Of a stretch of 64,000 bases of DNA, positions 1 through 9,495 are shown one piece after another; within the stretch, counting starts at the first letter, position 1, and the number at the start of each line of letters is the position of its first letter. The translations under genes were made by a program, and so were the position numbers. Source of the stretch: Gillisia limnaea DSM 15749. Lineage in GTDB: Bacteria; Bacteroidota; Bacteroidia; Flavobacteriales; Flavobacteriaceae. The notes beneath the pieces are model-generated. The model was not told the DNA's origin. It made no database searches and saw only the letters and a list, made by a program, of their open reading frames with translations. The stretch spans positions 2,538,572-2,602,571 of the forward strand of contig NZ_JH594606.1 in NCBI RefSeq assembly GCF_000243235.1, given 5' to 3'.

Positions 1-932
1 TAATAGATCTTGGACGTCGTTCAATTTTGGCCTTGCGTCAAAATTTAATTGCCAAGATTCACGAACACGATAATACTAACATTTACAAGCACTTTAAAGA
101 TCTTGAAGGAGAGATTTATACTGCCGAGGTTCATCATATTCGTCACCGCGCAATTATTTTACTGGATGATGAAGGCAATGAAATAATTTTGCCAAAAGAC
201 CGACAAATCCCTTCAGATTTCTTCAGAAAAGGAGAAAATGTAAGAGGGATTATTGAGAGTGTTGAGTTAAAAGGAAGCAAGCCGCAAATCATTATGTCGC
301 GAACTGCTCCCGTTTTCCTTGAAAAGTTATTTGAACAGGAAATCCCTGAGGTATTCGACGGGCTTATCACGGTTAAAAAAGTGGTTCGAATTCCTGGAGA
401 AAAAGCAAAAGTGGCGGTAGATTCCTATGATGATAGAATAGATCCTGTTGGAGCCTGTGTTGGAATGAAAGGATCACGTATTCACAGTATTGTTCGTGAA
501 TTGGGTAACGAGAATATCGATGTTATTAATTATACGAGCAATGATCAACTCTTTATTACCAGAGCTTTAAGTCCGGCAAAAATAACCTCCATTAAAATGG
601 ATGAAGTGAATAAACGGGCAGAAGTGATGTTAAAACCAGAAGAGGTTTCCAAGGCTATTGGCCGTGGTGGACACAATATTAGGCTGGCCAGCCAGCTTAC
701 CGGTTATGAGATAGATGTGTTTAGAGATGGAGGAGAGGAAGATGTTGAATTGAGAGAATTTTCCGATGTAATAGAAGACTGGGTAATCGCCGAGTTTGCA
801 AAAATCGGGTTGGATACTGCGAAAAGTATTTTGGAACAGGATGTAGATGATCTGGTTCGCAGAACCGATCTTGAGGAGGAAACCATCCGGGAAGTGATCA
901 ATGTATTAAAAGAAGAATTTGAAGAACAATAA
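1..932 (+). CDS. nusA: Transcription termination/antitermination factor NusA (3' part, 5' end outside window)
   Basis: NusA binds RNA polymerase and nascent RNA and modulates pausing, termination and antitermination. The reading frame is open from the first bases of the window (residues IDLGRRSI precede the first possible start), so the gene begins upstream. Visible in order are the end of the N-terminal polymerase-binding domain, an S1 domain, and two KH domains with the GMKGSRI and IGRGGHNIRLAS RNA-binding loops. A short acidic helical tail follows. It lies 60 bp ahead of infB in the same direction, the usual nusA-infB order of the rimP-nusA-infB operon. Identification is firm; only about the last 310 residues are visible. 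Confidence 0.95.
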   Translation, partial: IDLGRRSILALRQNLIAKIHEHDNTNIYKHFKDLEGEIYTAEVHHIRHRAIILLDDEGNEIILPKDRQIPSDFFRKGENVRGIIESVELKGSKPQIIMSRTAPVFLEKLFEQEIPEVFDGLITVKKVVRIPGEKAKVAVDSYDDRIDPVGACVGMKGSRIHSIVRELGNENIDVINYTSNDQLFITRALSPAKITSIKMDEVNKRAEVMLKPEEVSKAIGRGGHNIRLASQLTGYEIDVFRDGGEEDVELREFSDVIEDWVIAEFAKIGLDTAKSILEQDVDDLVRRTDLEEETIREVINVLKEEFEEQ

Positions 933-992
933 ATCGTTCTTTTTAAATAATAGGCATACAATAATAATAAGAGGTTAATTTAGAGGCAATTT

Positions 993-3860
993 ATGGCTGA
1001 AGCAAAAACAATGCGATTAAACAAGGTACTACGTGAATTCAATATTTCGCTAGATCGTGCTGTGGAATTTTTAAATTCCAAAGGTCACGAAATAGAAGCG
1101 CGTCCTACCACAAAAATTTCTGAAGAGGTTTACCAGGTACTTTTCAATCAGTTTCAAACAGATAAAAGTAAGAAGGTGGCATCCAAGGAAGTTGGGGAGG
1201 AGAAGCGCAAGGAAAAGGAGGAACTTCGTTTAGCTCGTGAAAAGGAACTGGAGGAGAAGCGGAAGGAAGAGCAGAAGCATCAAGACATCATTAGTGCCAG
1301 AACCAAGCTTGAAGGCCCAAAACAGGTAGGTAAAATCGACCTGGATAAAAAGTCTGAAAAAGCACAGGAAAAACCTAAAGAAGCCGAAATTAAAAAAGAG
1401 GAGCCTGCAAAAGCTGTTTCAGAACCAGCTCCAGAGGAAAAGGAAAAAGAAGCCGAAGAGCCGAAGGCTGTTGAAGCTAAAAAGCCTGAAGAAAAGGTTG
1501 TTTCAAAAGAAACTCCAGCTAAAGGAAAAGAAGTTCCAACTGAAGAAAGTCCTGCTGAAGAAGTTGTGGCCAAAAAAGAGGATATTCAGCCTAAGAAGGA
1601 GGAACATAAAATAGGTGCTAAAAAAGAAGATACAGCAGAAAAACCTGCTGAAGAAACTTCTGAAAAGGATCCGGAATCGGAAACTTTAAAAACGAATTAT
1701 ACCAAGCTTAACGGCCCCAACTTTACCGGGGAGAAAATCGATCTATCCCAGTTTAAAAAACCGGTGAAGAAGAAAGATGAAAAGAAAGCTGCGGATGACA
1801 AGAATAAAGCAAAAAAACGTCGTCGTAGAATAACCAAAGATGTTAAAGGCACTCCAGCTCCAGGAGCAGCAGGAGCTGCAGCTGCAAGAGGGCCTCATAA
1901 GCCCGGATCGGGAGGTAAAAGACCAGCCAGGCCGGCCATTGCAAGAGAAGAACCAAGCGAAGAAGAAGTACAAAAACAAGTACGGGAAACCCTTGAGAAA
2001 TTACAGGGAAAATCTTCAAAAGGAAAAGGGGCGAAATTTAGAAGAGATAAAAGGGATACGCACCGTCAACGTTCGGCAGATGATCTTGCCCAGGCAGAAA
2101 TAGAGAGTAAAATATTAAAAGTAACCGAATACGTAACTGCAAATGAGGTGGCTACAATGATGGATGTTCCGGTTACCAAAATTATTTCAGCTTGTATGTC
2201 CTTAGGGATGATGGTAACGATGAACCAGCGCCTGGATGCAGAAACGCTTTCTATTGTTGCAAATGAATTTGATTATGAAGTAGAATTTGTTTCAGCAGAT
2301 ATTGAAGAGGTTTCAGAAACAGATAAAGATAACCCGGAGGATTTAGAGCCACGCGCTCCAATTGTTACCGTAATGGGTCACGTAGATCACGGGAAAACAT
2401 CCTTATTAGATCATATACGTGAAGAGAATGTAATAGCCGGTGAAAGCGGTGGGATTACACAGCACATTGGTGCTTACGGGGTGGAATTGGAGAATGGTGA
2501 GAAAATTGCCTTTCTGGATACTCCCGGTCACGAGGCCTTTACCGCAATGCGTGCAAGGGGTGCTCAGGTAACCGATATAGCAATTATCGTAATAGCAGCA
2601 GATGATGATGTGATGCCGCAAACGAAAGAGGCCATCTCTCACGCTCAGGCTGCAGGTGTTCCAATTATTTTTGCGATCAATAAGGTCGATCTGCCTAATT
2701 CGAATCCGGAAAAAATTAAAGAAAGACTGGCAGGGATGAACCTGCTTGTAGAGGACTGGGGAGGTAAGATCCAGTCGCACGATATTTCAGCTAAAACAGG
2801 ATTGGGGGTTAAGGAATTACTTGAAAAAGTTTTACTTGAAGCCGAGATCCTTGAGCTTAAAGCGAATCCAAATAAACCTGGTAAAGGAACCGTGGTGGAA
2901 GCATTTATGGATAAAGGTAGAGGATACGTTTCCACTATTCTTGTTCAGGAAGGCTCACTTAGAATTGGGGATTATGTACTGGCTGGTAAGCACAGTGGTA
3001 AAATTAAGGCGATGCAGGATGAACGGGGGAAAGATGTAAAAGTAGCAGGACCTGCCACACCGGTTTCAATTTTAGGATTGGATGGAGCTCCACAGGCTGG
3101 AGATAAGTTTAGAGTAATGCTGGATGAGCGAGAAGCAAAAGATCTTGCAGCAAGAAGAACCCAGTTACAAAGAGAACAATCTGTAAGAACTCAGCGTCAT
3201 ATTACGCTTGATGAAATAGGTAGACGTATTGCTCTTGGAGATTTCAAAGAGATCAATATAATTCTTAAAGGGGATGTAGATGGATCTGTAGAAGCATTAA
3301 CCGACAGTTTCCAGAAACTTTCTACCGAGGAAATTCAGGTGAACATTATACACAAAGGAGTTGGTCCAATTACGGAAAGTGATGTATTGTTAGCTTCGGC
3401 TTCCGATGCAGTGATTATTGGATTTAATGTGCGTCCTGCCGGAAATGCCAGAATGTTGGCAGATAAGGAAGAAATCGATATTAGAATGTATTCTATTATC
3501 TATGATGCCATCAATGATCTTAAAGATGCTATGGAGGGAATGTTGTCTCCTGTGATGAAAGAAGAGATTACGGGTACCGCTGAAATTAGAGAAACCTTCA
3601 AAATTTCCAAGATTGGAACTATTGCAGGATGTATGGTAACTTCAGGGAAAATCATCAGAAATAACGGAATTAGATTGATCCGGGATGGAGTTGTAGTGTA
3701 TACTGGAGATCTTTCTTCGCTGAAACGCTTTAAAGATGATGTGAAAGAAGTATCGAAAGGCTATGATTGTGGTATGCAAATCAAGAATTACAACGATATA
3801 AGAGAAGGTGATGTTGTTGAAGGATATCAGGAAGTGGCTGTTAAGAAGAAAATGAAATAA
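993..3860 (+). CDS. infB: Translation initiation factor IF-2
   Basis: This GTPase brings initiator tRNA to the 30S subunit and promotes subunit joining. The 955-residue protein has a short N-terminal helical IF2_N domain and a long low-complexity Lys/Glu/Pro/Ala-rich linker (about residues 60-330). A second IF2_N domain is followed by the G domain, with G1 motif GHVDHGKT near residue 462, DTPGHEAF (G3) and NKVD (G4), and then the IF2 beta-barrel domains. The length fits flavobacterial IF-2, which has an extended charged linker. It directly follows nusA and is closed by a strong terminator, so it is probably the last gene of the operon. Confidence 0.97.
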   Translation: MAEAKTMRLNKVLREFNISLDRAVEFLNSKGHEIEARPTTKISEEVYQVLFNQFQTDKSKKVASKEVGEEKRKEKEELRLAREKELEEKRKEEQKHQDIISARTKLEGPKQVGKIDLDKKSEKAQEKPKEAEIKKEEPAKAVSEPAPEEKEKEAEEPKAVEAKKPEEKVVSKETPAKGKEVPTEESPAEEVVAKKEDIQPKKEEHKIGAKKEDTAEKPAEETSEKDPESETLKTNYTKLNGPNFTGEKIDLSQFKKPVKKKDEKKAADDKNKAKKRRRRITKDVKGTPAPGAAGAAAARGPHKPGSGGKRPARPAIAREEPSEEEVQKQVRETLEKLQGKSSKGKGAKFRRDKRDTHRQRSADDLAQAEIESKILKVTEYVTANEVATMMDVPVTKIISACMSLGMMVTMNQRLDAETLSIVANEFDYEVEFVSADIEEVSETDKDNPEDLEPRAPIVTVMGHVDHGKTSLLDHIREENVIAGESGGITQHIGAYGVELENGEKIAFLDTPGHEAFTAMRARGAQVTDIAIIVIAADDDVMPQTKEAISHAQAAGVPIIFAINKVDLPNSNPEKIKERLAGMNLLVEDWGGKIQSHDISAKTGLGVKELLEKVLLEAEILELKANPNKPGKGTVVEAFMDKGRGYVSTILVQEGSLRIGDYVLAGKHSGKIKAMQDERGKDVKVAGPATPVSILGLDGAPQAGDKFRVMLDEREAKDLAARRTQLQREQSVRTQRHITLDEIGRRIALGDFKEINIILKGDVDGSVEALTDSFQKLSTEEIQVNIIHKGVGPITESDVLLASASDAVIIGFNVRPAGNARMLADKEEIDIRMYSIIYDAINDLKDAMEGMLSPVMKEEITGTAEIRETFKISKIGTIAGCMVTSGKIIRNNGIRLIRDGVVVYTGDLSSLKRFKDDVKEVSKGYDCGMQIKNYNDIREGDVVEGYQEVAVKKKMK

Positions 3861-3881
3861 ACTTAAAAGGTAAATTATATT

Positions 3882-3918
3882 AAAAGCTGTGCAGGAATTT
3901 CTGCACAGCTTTTTATTT
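3882..3918 (+). terminator. Rho-independent terminator of the nusA-infB operon
   Basis: A perfect 13-bp inverted repeat (AAAAGCTGTGCAG with its complement, loop GAATTT) ends in a T-rich run, 21 bp after the infB stop codon. Confidence 0.9.
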
Positions 3919-4300
3919 TTAAATATGTTTATGGGGTTTCAGCCTACCTGATTGCTAGGATGTCCGTTTAATAATTAAACGCTGTCAAAATGCTTAATAA
4001 AGGTATTTGCGGCCGAATATTCACTTAACAAGGATCTGAAATCTGGAAATTACCATTCCAGATTTAACTTTATCACCATAGAAAGGTTTTCGATTTTGCC
4101 AACCTGCTGAATCATTTGTGCAAGGTGGTTTGAATTTAAGATTTTAATTTTTATCCTTATGAAATGGATTATTATTTTGACGAAAATTCTCAGAAATAAT
4201 GAACGTTTAGGATCCTTTAATCGTATTGCAAATTACAATCCAATTAGCGTCATTTTTATTTTCAAAAAAGAGATCTTCAGTAAAAGATTCGACATCAAAA
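3919..4300. other. Gene-poor spacer with a possible decayed small reading frame
   Basis: No convincing gene is present. On the minus strand between about 4160 and 3975 a protein-like frame can be read (…LAQMIQQVGKIENLS…, then …FRSLLSEYSAANTFIKHF…). It is split by a single in-frame TAA at 4050-4052 and has no clear start. It may be a remnant of a small gene, but I cannot name a family and chance is not excluded. A short plus-strand frame at 4159-4347 shows no protein-like features and runs through the hairpin at 4302, so it is not called. Confidence 0.3.
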
Positions 4301-4301
4301 G

Positions 4302-4340
4302 AAACTCCGGTGGGAACATTTCCTATCGGAGTTTTTTTAA
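4302..4340. terminator. Hairpin terminator, probably for the minus-strand SPOR gene
   Basis: AAACTCCG at 4302-4309 pairs with CGGAGTTT at 4327-4334. A T-run follows on the plus strand and a T/C-rich stretch follows on the minus strand. The position, 20 bp past the stop of the minus-strand SPOR gene, suits termination of that gene; it may act in both directions. Confidence 0.6.
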
Positions 4341-4358
4341 TTATTAGTTTTATATTGT

Positions 4359-4751
4359 TTAGCCTCTCTGGGGTTTGGGGATAAACGCGGAAGGGAAATC
4401 TGCCTTTATTTTTAGTAATGCTCTGTCTGCTTCCAGTCTGTTTCTAAAATTCCCAACCCAAACTTTATAGTTTGGGGTTTCGTAAATAACAGAAGAAGGC
4501 ATGGAATTATATTTTCCTCTAAATTCCTTGATCACATTACTCGCGGCATTGTTGTCTCCGTAATATAGCTGGATTGTATAGCGTTCTCCAAGCTTCCCGT
4601 CTTTTGTCATCTCTGATTTTAATTCCAGTAATTCCGGAATAAGTTCACTTTGCTGGATATTGATTTGCCCTGTTTGTGCACTCATGTTGAAACAAATTCC
4701 AAGCATAAACATACCCGTGAAAAAACAGTCTTTAATTTTTAATATTCTCAT
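4359..4751 (-). CDS. Small exported SPOR-domain protein
   Basis: The 130-residue protein starts with a hydrophobic segment ending in SAQ (cleavage near residue 26), so it is probably exported to the periplasm. The C-terminal 75 residues (from about YTIQLYYGD to FIPKPQ) match the SPOR fold, including the typical YKVWVGNF…EADRALLKIK signature. SPOR domains bind denuded glycan strands of peptidoglycan at division sites. No other catalytic domain is present. It is divergent from the following act operon, sharing a 225-bp upstream region. The cell-wall role is inferred from the family. Confidence 0.8.
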   Translation of the reverse strand: MRILKIKDCFFTGMFMLGICFNMSAQTGQINIQQSELIPELLELKSEMTKDGKLGERYTIQLYYGDNNAASNVIKEFRGKYNSMPSSVIYETPNYKVWVGNFRNRLEADRALLKIKADFPSAFIPKPQRG

Positions 4752-4874
4752 TATAAAAAGGTTTGGTGTAAAAGTATATATTAATAACTTAAACGGGGGT
4801 TAATTTATTATTTAGAACTATTATAAATTGCAAGTTAACACTTCTATATGATTTCTAAAATCGACTTTAAGTAT

Positions 4875-4882
4875 TACTTTTG
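4875..4882 (+). promoter_or_regulatory. Possible -7 element upstream of the act operon
   Basis: TACTTTTG matches the Bacteroidetes -7 consensus TAnnTTTG about 95 bp before actA. I see no clean TTG -33 element at the expected spacing, so this is a weak call. Confidence 0.35.
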
Positions 4883-4976
4883 TCCGTGAATTTTAGGGTT
4901 CGATGGCTTATATTCATTGATTATAATAATTATGAAAAATCGTGCCAAACAATAAGACGTTAATTCAACTTACAAT

Positions 4977-6326
4977 ATGAAAAAGGTGAAATTCCGCCAT
5001 TCAACCACACGCCTGCTGATTTTATCAGCAATATTTCTGTTTTCATTTTCCGATTTAGCTTTTTCTCAGGAAGGCGATGTTGCTGCAGATCAAGCGGAGC
5101 CGCAGGAAGAGGCAGCAGCTGCTCCGGGATCAGATTTAGGTGATCCTGTAAACGGGAAATCGTTGTTCAATTCACTTTGCGCAGCCTGTCATAAGCCTTT
5201 TTCAAAAGCTATTGGTCCTGCTTTGCATAAAGTAACAGATAAATATAGCCGTGACTGGTTAAATACCTGGATTCGTAATTCTTCAGCGATGATCGCTTCC
5301 GGAGATGCCCAAGCCATAGCTATCTACGAAGAGTATAACAAAGTTGCAATGCCAGCATTCCCAGCTTTGACCGATTCAGAAATCGGGGATATTCTTGCAT
5401 ATGTGGAGCAGCCTAAGCCGGAGCCTCCGGTTGCTGCGGGATCTGGTGTTGCTGCCGGCGAAACCGGTGCCGGAGTTGGGGGTGTTTCAAATAATGTAAT
5501 CCTGGCAATCCTGGCATTTATTCTTTTAATGCTGTTATTAATACTTTTTCTTGTAAATAAAACGCTAAGAAAATTTGCTGTGGCAAGTGGTGTTGAGTTA
5601 CCTGCTAAGAAAGAGCGTGGCACCCCAATTTGGAAAGCATTTGTTCAAAATCAGTTTTTAGTATTGGTTACTTCTGTGATCGTTTTATTGGCCGCCGGAT
5701 ATTTTGTGTATGGATTTTTTATGCAGGTAGGTATAGATCAGGGTTATCAGCCTATTCAGCCTATTCATTATTCGCATAGAATTCACGCGGGTGAGAACCA
5801 GATAGAATGTAAATTCTGCCACTCTTCCGCAAGGGTTTCAAAACATTCAGGCATCCCCTCTTTAAATGTGTGTATGAATTGTCACGTATCCATTGGAGAA
5901 GTAGCTGCTGAAACAGCTACTGAAGAATATTCGAAAGAATTTTATGATAATGAGATCGCTAAATTATACGATGCAGTAGGTTGGGATCCCGAATCTCAAT
6001 CCTATACTGGAGAAACCAAGCCGGTAAAATGGGTAAGGATTCATAATTTACCAGATTTCGCATACTTCAATCACTCTCAGCATGTTTCCGTTGCGCAAAT
6101 CGAATGTCAAACCTGTCACGGTCCTATTGAAGAAATGGAAATCGTTTATCAGGATGCTCCGCTAACAATGGGTTGGTGTATTAATTGTCATAGGGAAACC
6201 AATGTGAAAATGGAAGGAAATGAATACTATGAGAAAATTCACGAAGAATTATCTAATAAGTATGGTGTAGAAGAGTTAACCGCCGCGCAGTTAGGTGGAT
6301 TGGAATGCGCAAAATGTCACTACTAG
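4977..6326 (+). CDS. actA: Alternative complex III subunit ActA, multihaem cytochrome c with fused N-terminal cytochrome domain
   Basis: ActA is the multihaem cytochrome subunit of alternative complex III, which oxidises menaquinol and passes electrons to a periplasmic cytochrome or the terminal oxidase. A signal peptide ends near residue 30 (FSQ). An N-terminal monohaem domain carries CAACH at residue 68 with a later methionine. Two hydrophobic segments lie near residues 173-195 and 228-250. The C-terminal part has five more CXXCH motifs at about 278, 299, 377, 401 and 444, the last only two residues before the end. This gives six haem sites; see the findings. It is the first gene of actABCDEF-coxBA. 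Confidence 0.92.
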   Translation: MKKVKFRHSTTRLLILSAIFLFSFSDLAFSQEGDVAADQAEPQEEAAAAPGSDLGDPVNGKSLFNSLCAACHKPFSKAIGPALHKVTDKYSRDWLNTWIRNSSAMIASGDAQAIAIYEEYNKVAMPAFPALTDSEIGDILAYVEQPKPEPPVAAGSGVAAGETGAGVGGVSNNVILAILAFILLMLLLILFLVNKTLRKFAVASGVELPAKKERGTPIWKAFVQNQFLVLVTSVIVLLAAGYFVYGFFMQVGIDQGYQPIQPIHYSHRIHAGENQIECKFCHSSARVSKHSGIPSLNVCMNCHVSIGEVAAETATEEYSKEFYDNEIAKLYDAVGWDPESQSYTGETKPVKWVRIHNLPDFAYFNHSQHVSVAQIECQTCHGPIEEMEIVYQDAPLTMGWCINCHRETNVKMEGNEYYEKIHEELSNKYGVEELTAAQLGGLECAKCHY

Positions 6327-6381
6327 TAGTACTCCTGGTAAATCAGGTTTTTTAATTAAGAAGTTAATAATATTTATATAT

Positions 6382-9300
6382 ATGTCATCAAACAAGAAAT
6401 ACTGGAAAAGTGTTGAGGAGCTAAAAGAAAAAAGCTCCATTGTTGAGACGCTCCAACAAAAAGAATTTATAGAAGATATCCCAACCGATGAGTTTTTGGG
6501 TGATAAGGAATCTTTATCCGGAACTTCTACCACGCGTCGTGATTTCTTGAAATATGTTGGTTTCAGTACAGCTGCAGCTTCCTTAGCTGCCTGTGAAGGC
6601 CCCGTCATTAAGTCTATTCCTTATGTGGTGCAACCGGAACGAATTGTTCCCGGAGTAGCCGATTTTTATGCTACTACGATCGCCGATGGATTTGATTTTG
6701 CCAGCGTTTTGGTTAAAACACGGGAAGGTCGTCCTATTAAGATTGAGAACAATGCTTCGGCTACTGTAAAAGCAGGAGTAAATGCCAGAGTTCATGCTTC
6801 CGTATTGTCTATGTATGACAGTCAGCGGGTCAAGAGACCTATGATGGATGGACAAAATGTTTCCTGGGATAATTTTGACCAGCAAATAATGAATTCGTTG
6901 AAAAGTGTGCAGGGAGAGATTGTTCTTCTTACACAAACTTTCGCAAGCCCATCTACTACCAAAGTTATAAATGAATTTTCGGCTAATTTCGGAAATGTAC
7001 GTCACGTAGTTTACGATACAGTTTCAGAAGATGCTGCGCTAACTGCTTTTGAGGCAAAATATGGATTTCGGGCTTTGCCAAATTACGATTTCTCTAAAGC
7101 TGAAGTCATAGTATCTGTTGGTGCCGATTTCCTCGGGGATTGGCAAGGTGGTGGCTATGATGCAGGATATGCAAAGACAAGAATTCCTAAAAACGGAAAA
7201 ATGTCGCGACATATTCAGTTTGAATCAAATATGTCCTTAACCGGAGCAAATGCTGATAAAAGAGTGCCCGTAACTCCGTCTCAGCAAAGAGCGGTTTTAG
7301 CATCCTTGTATGGGTATATTGTTGGAGGTTCATCTAGCAGTAACTTGTCTGGTAAAATAGATGATGCTGTAGTAAAAACAGCTACCCAACTAAGAGAATC
7401 TGGAGGTAAGGGAGTAGTTGTTTCAGGATTACCAGATTTAGATGCTCAAACTTTGGTGCTAGAGATTAATGAGGCTTTGGGTAGCCAGGTGATGGATACT
7501 GCAAATCCAAGAATGACTCGTCAAGGAAATGCCACCGCTGTTACGAAGTTGGTTGAAGATATGCAGAATGGAAGCATTGGTGCAATTTTAATTGCCGGGG
7601 TAAATCCAGCTTATAGTTTGCCAAATTCAAAAGAATTTGCAAAAGCATTAAAAGATATTGAAGTATCTGTTGCTTTCTCTATGAAAGAAGATGAAACTGC
7701 TAAGTTGTGTAAATTTGTTGCAGCCACGCCTCATTACCTAGAGAGTTGGGGAGATGTTCAATTCAATAAAAATAATTTCAGCTTGATGCAGCCAACTATC
7801 AGGCCTTTGTTTGATACCAGGCAATTTCAGGAGTGTTTGTTAAAGTGGAATGGATCTGATACATCCTACTACGAATATATTAAAGAGACTTGGAGTTCTT
7901 TAGGAACAAATGAATGGAATACCGCATTGCATGATGGTGTGTTTGAAGGAACTGCTCCTGCTTTAGGTGCAGCTGTTACTTCAGAATTTGTAGCTAGTCC
8001 AATTGATACAAGTACTGCTGTTCGGAATTTAAGTGTTGATTCAGAAGGAAAAGGTCTTCAATTAAGTCTTTATACTAAAATATCTATGGGAGATGGGCAA
8101 CAAGCCAACAACCCATGGTTACAGGAAATGCCAGATCCTCTTACAAGAGCATCCTGGGACAATTACCTAACAATTTCTCAGGAAGATGCAGATAGTTTTG
8201 AGTTAATCAATGAGAATGTGGCCAACGGGGCCCTTAATGGAAGTTATGTTAATCTAAAAATGGATGATGTGACTCTTGAAAATGTACCGGTATTTATTCA
8301 ACCCGGGCAAGCCAAAGGTAGCGTAGGTTTGGCGCTGGGTTATGGAAAAAAGGAAGGAATAAAAGAAGAAATGCAGGTAGGTGTTAATGCCTATCCTTTA
8401 TATAAAGATTTTAAATCTGTGCAGAATGTTTCCCTGGAAAAAGTTGCGGGAATGCACGAATTTGCCTGTGTTCAACTACATAACACATTGATGGGACGTG
8501 GTGATATTATCAAGGAAACCACGCTTGAAATTTTCAATACCAAAGATGTTCGTGTTTGGAATAAAGTTCCGGAGGTTTCTCTTAATCATATTGAAACTCC
8601 TGTAACTTCTCCCGAAGTGGACCTTTGGGAAAGCTTTGACAGATCCATTGGGCATCATTTCAATCTTTCTATAGACTTAAATGCCTGCACTGGTTGTGGT
8701 GCTTGTGTGATAGCTTGTCATTCTGAAAATAATGTGCCGGTAGTTGGGAAGACCGAAGTTAGGAAATCCCGTGATATGCATTGGTTGAGAATAGACCGTT
8801 ATTATTCTTCAGAGGATACTTTTACCGGAGATATTGATAAGAAAGAAGATATGTCCGGACTAGGAGATTCGCTTTCTCAGTTTGCAGAACTGGAACTTGC
8901 AGCAGATAATCCGCAGGTAGTATTTCAGCCTGTAATGTGTCAGCATTGTAATCATGCTCCTTGCGAAACTGTTTGTCCTGTAGCAGCTACGGTACATGGG
9001 CGTCAGGGCCAAAATCAAATGGTTTATAACAGGTGTGTGGGAACAAGGTATTGCGGGAACAACTGTCCTTATAAAGTTCGTCGTTTTAACTGGTTTAACT
9101 ATGCGAAAAATGATGAATTTGATTATCATATGAATAATGATCTTGGTCGTATGGTTTTAAATCCGGATGTGACCGTTCGTTCAAGAGGGGTGATGGAGAA
9201 ATGTTCAATGTGTATGCAAATAACTCAAAAAACTATCTTAGATGCAAAACGAGATGGCAGGGCTATCGAGGATGGAGAATTCCATACGGCGTGTTCTGCG

Positions 9301-9462
9301 GCTTGTGATAAAGGTGCTATGCATTTTGGAGATGTTAATGATAAGGAAGCTAAGATTGTTCAGTTGAAAGAAAATAAAAGGATGTATCACTTGCTGGAAT
9401 ATGTTGGAACAAAACCTAATGTGATGTATCAAACCAAAGTAAGGAATACTTCAGAAGCTTAA
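6382..9462 (+). CDS. actB: Alternative complex III subunit ActB (molybdopterin-oxidoreductase-like plus Fe-S domains)
   Basis: ActB is the large periplasmic-side subunit of alternative complex III. I use the ATG at 6382 (1026 residues); the frame extends upstream but overlaps the actA end. A twin-arginine motif TTRRDFLKYVGF is followed by LAAC, suggesting Tat export and possibly lipidation. The N-terminal two thirds resemble molybdopterin oxidoreductases; the family is known to lack the Mo cofactor. The C-terminal third is a ferredoxin-like subunit with Cys groups starting near residues 769 (CTGCGACVIAC), 853 (CQHCNHAPC), 885, 941 (CSMC) and 971. These would bind several Fe-S clusters that relay electrons to ActA. 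Confidence 0.93.
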   Translation: MSSNKKYWKSVEELKEKSSIVETLQQKEFIEDIPTDEFLGDKESLSGTSTTRRDFLKYVGFSTAAASLAACEGPVIKSIPYVVQPERIVPGVADFYATTIADGFDFASVLVKTREGRPIKIENNASATVKAGVNARVHASVLSMYDSQRVKRPMMDGQNVSWDNFDQQIMNSLKSVQGEIVLLTQTFASPSTTKVINEFSANFGNVRHVVYDTVSEDAALTAFEAKYGFRALPNYDFSKAEVIVSVGADFLGDWQGGGYDAGYAKTRIPKNGKMSRHIQFESNMSLTGANADKRVPVTPSQQRAVLASLYGYIVGGSSSSNLSGKIDDAVVKTATQLRESGGKGVVVSGLPDLDAQTLVLEINEALGSQVMDTANPRMTRQGNATAVTKLVEDMQNGSIGAILIAGVNPAYSLPNSKEFAKALKDIEVSVAFSMKEDETAKLCKFVAATPHYLESWGDVQFNKNNFSLMQPTIRPLFDTRQFQECLLKWNGSDTSYYEYIKETWSSLGTNEWNTALHDGVFEGTAPALGAAVTSEFVASPIDTSTAVRNLSVDSEGKGLQLSLYTKISMGDGQQANNPWLQEMPDPLTRASWDNYLTISQEDADSFELINENVANGALNGSYVNLKMDDVTLENVPVFIQPGQAKGSVGLALGYGKKEGIKEEMQVGVNAYPLYKDFKSVQNVSLEKVAGMHEFACVQLHNTLMGRGDIIKETTLEIFNTKDVRVWNKVPEVSLNHIETPVTSPEVDLWESFDRSIGHHFNLSIDLNACTGCGACVIACHSENNVPVVGKTEVRKSRDMHWLRIDRYYSSEDTFTGDIDKKEDMSGLGDSLSQFAELELAADNPQVVFQPVMCQHCNHAPCETVCPVAATVHGRQGQNQMVYNRCVGTRYCGNNCPYKVRRFNWFNYAKNDEFDYHMNNDLGRMVLNPDVTVRSRGVMEKCSMCMQITQKTILDAKRDGRAIEDGEFHTACSAACDKGAMHFGDVNDKEAKIVQLKENKRMYHLLEYVGTKPNVMYQTKVRNTSEA

Positions 9463-9495
9463 TAAAAACAAGTAAAGAATCAATTATAAAAGGAT

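Noticed and set aside
1280-1573. Open frame on the minus strand within infB
   Set aside because: It lies opposite the low-complexity Lys/Glu/Ala linker of IF-2. The biased codons there leave the other strand open by chance, giving a Ser/Ala/Phe-rich translation.
2406-2780. 124-codon minus-strand frame inside infB
   Set aside because: It is antisense to the conserved GTPase domain and has no protein-family features.
4159-4347. 62-codon plus-strand frame in the infB-SPOR gap
   Set aside because: It has no recognisable features and reads through the hairpin terminator at 4302-4334.
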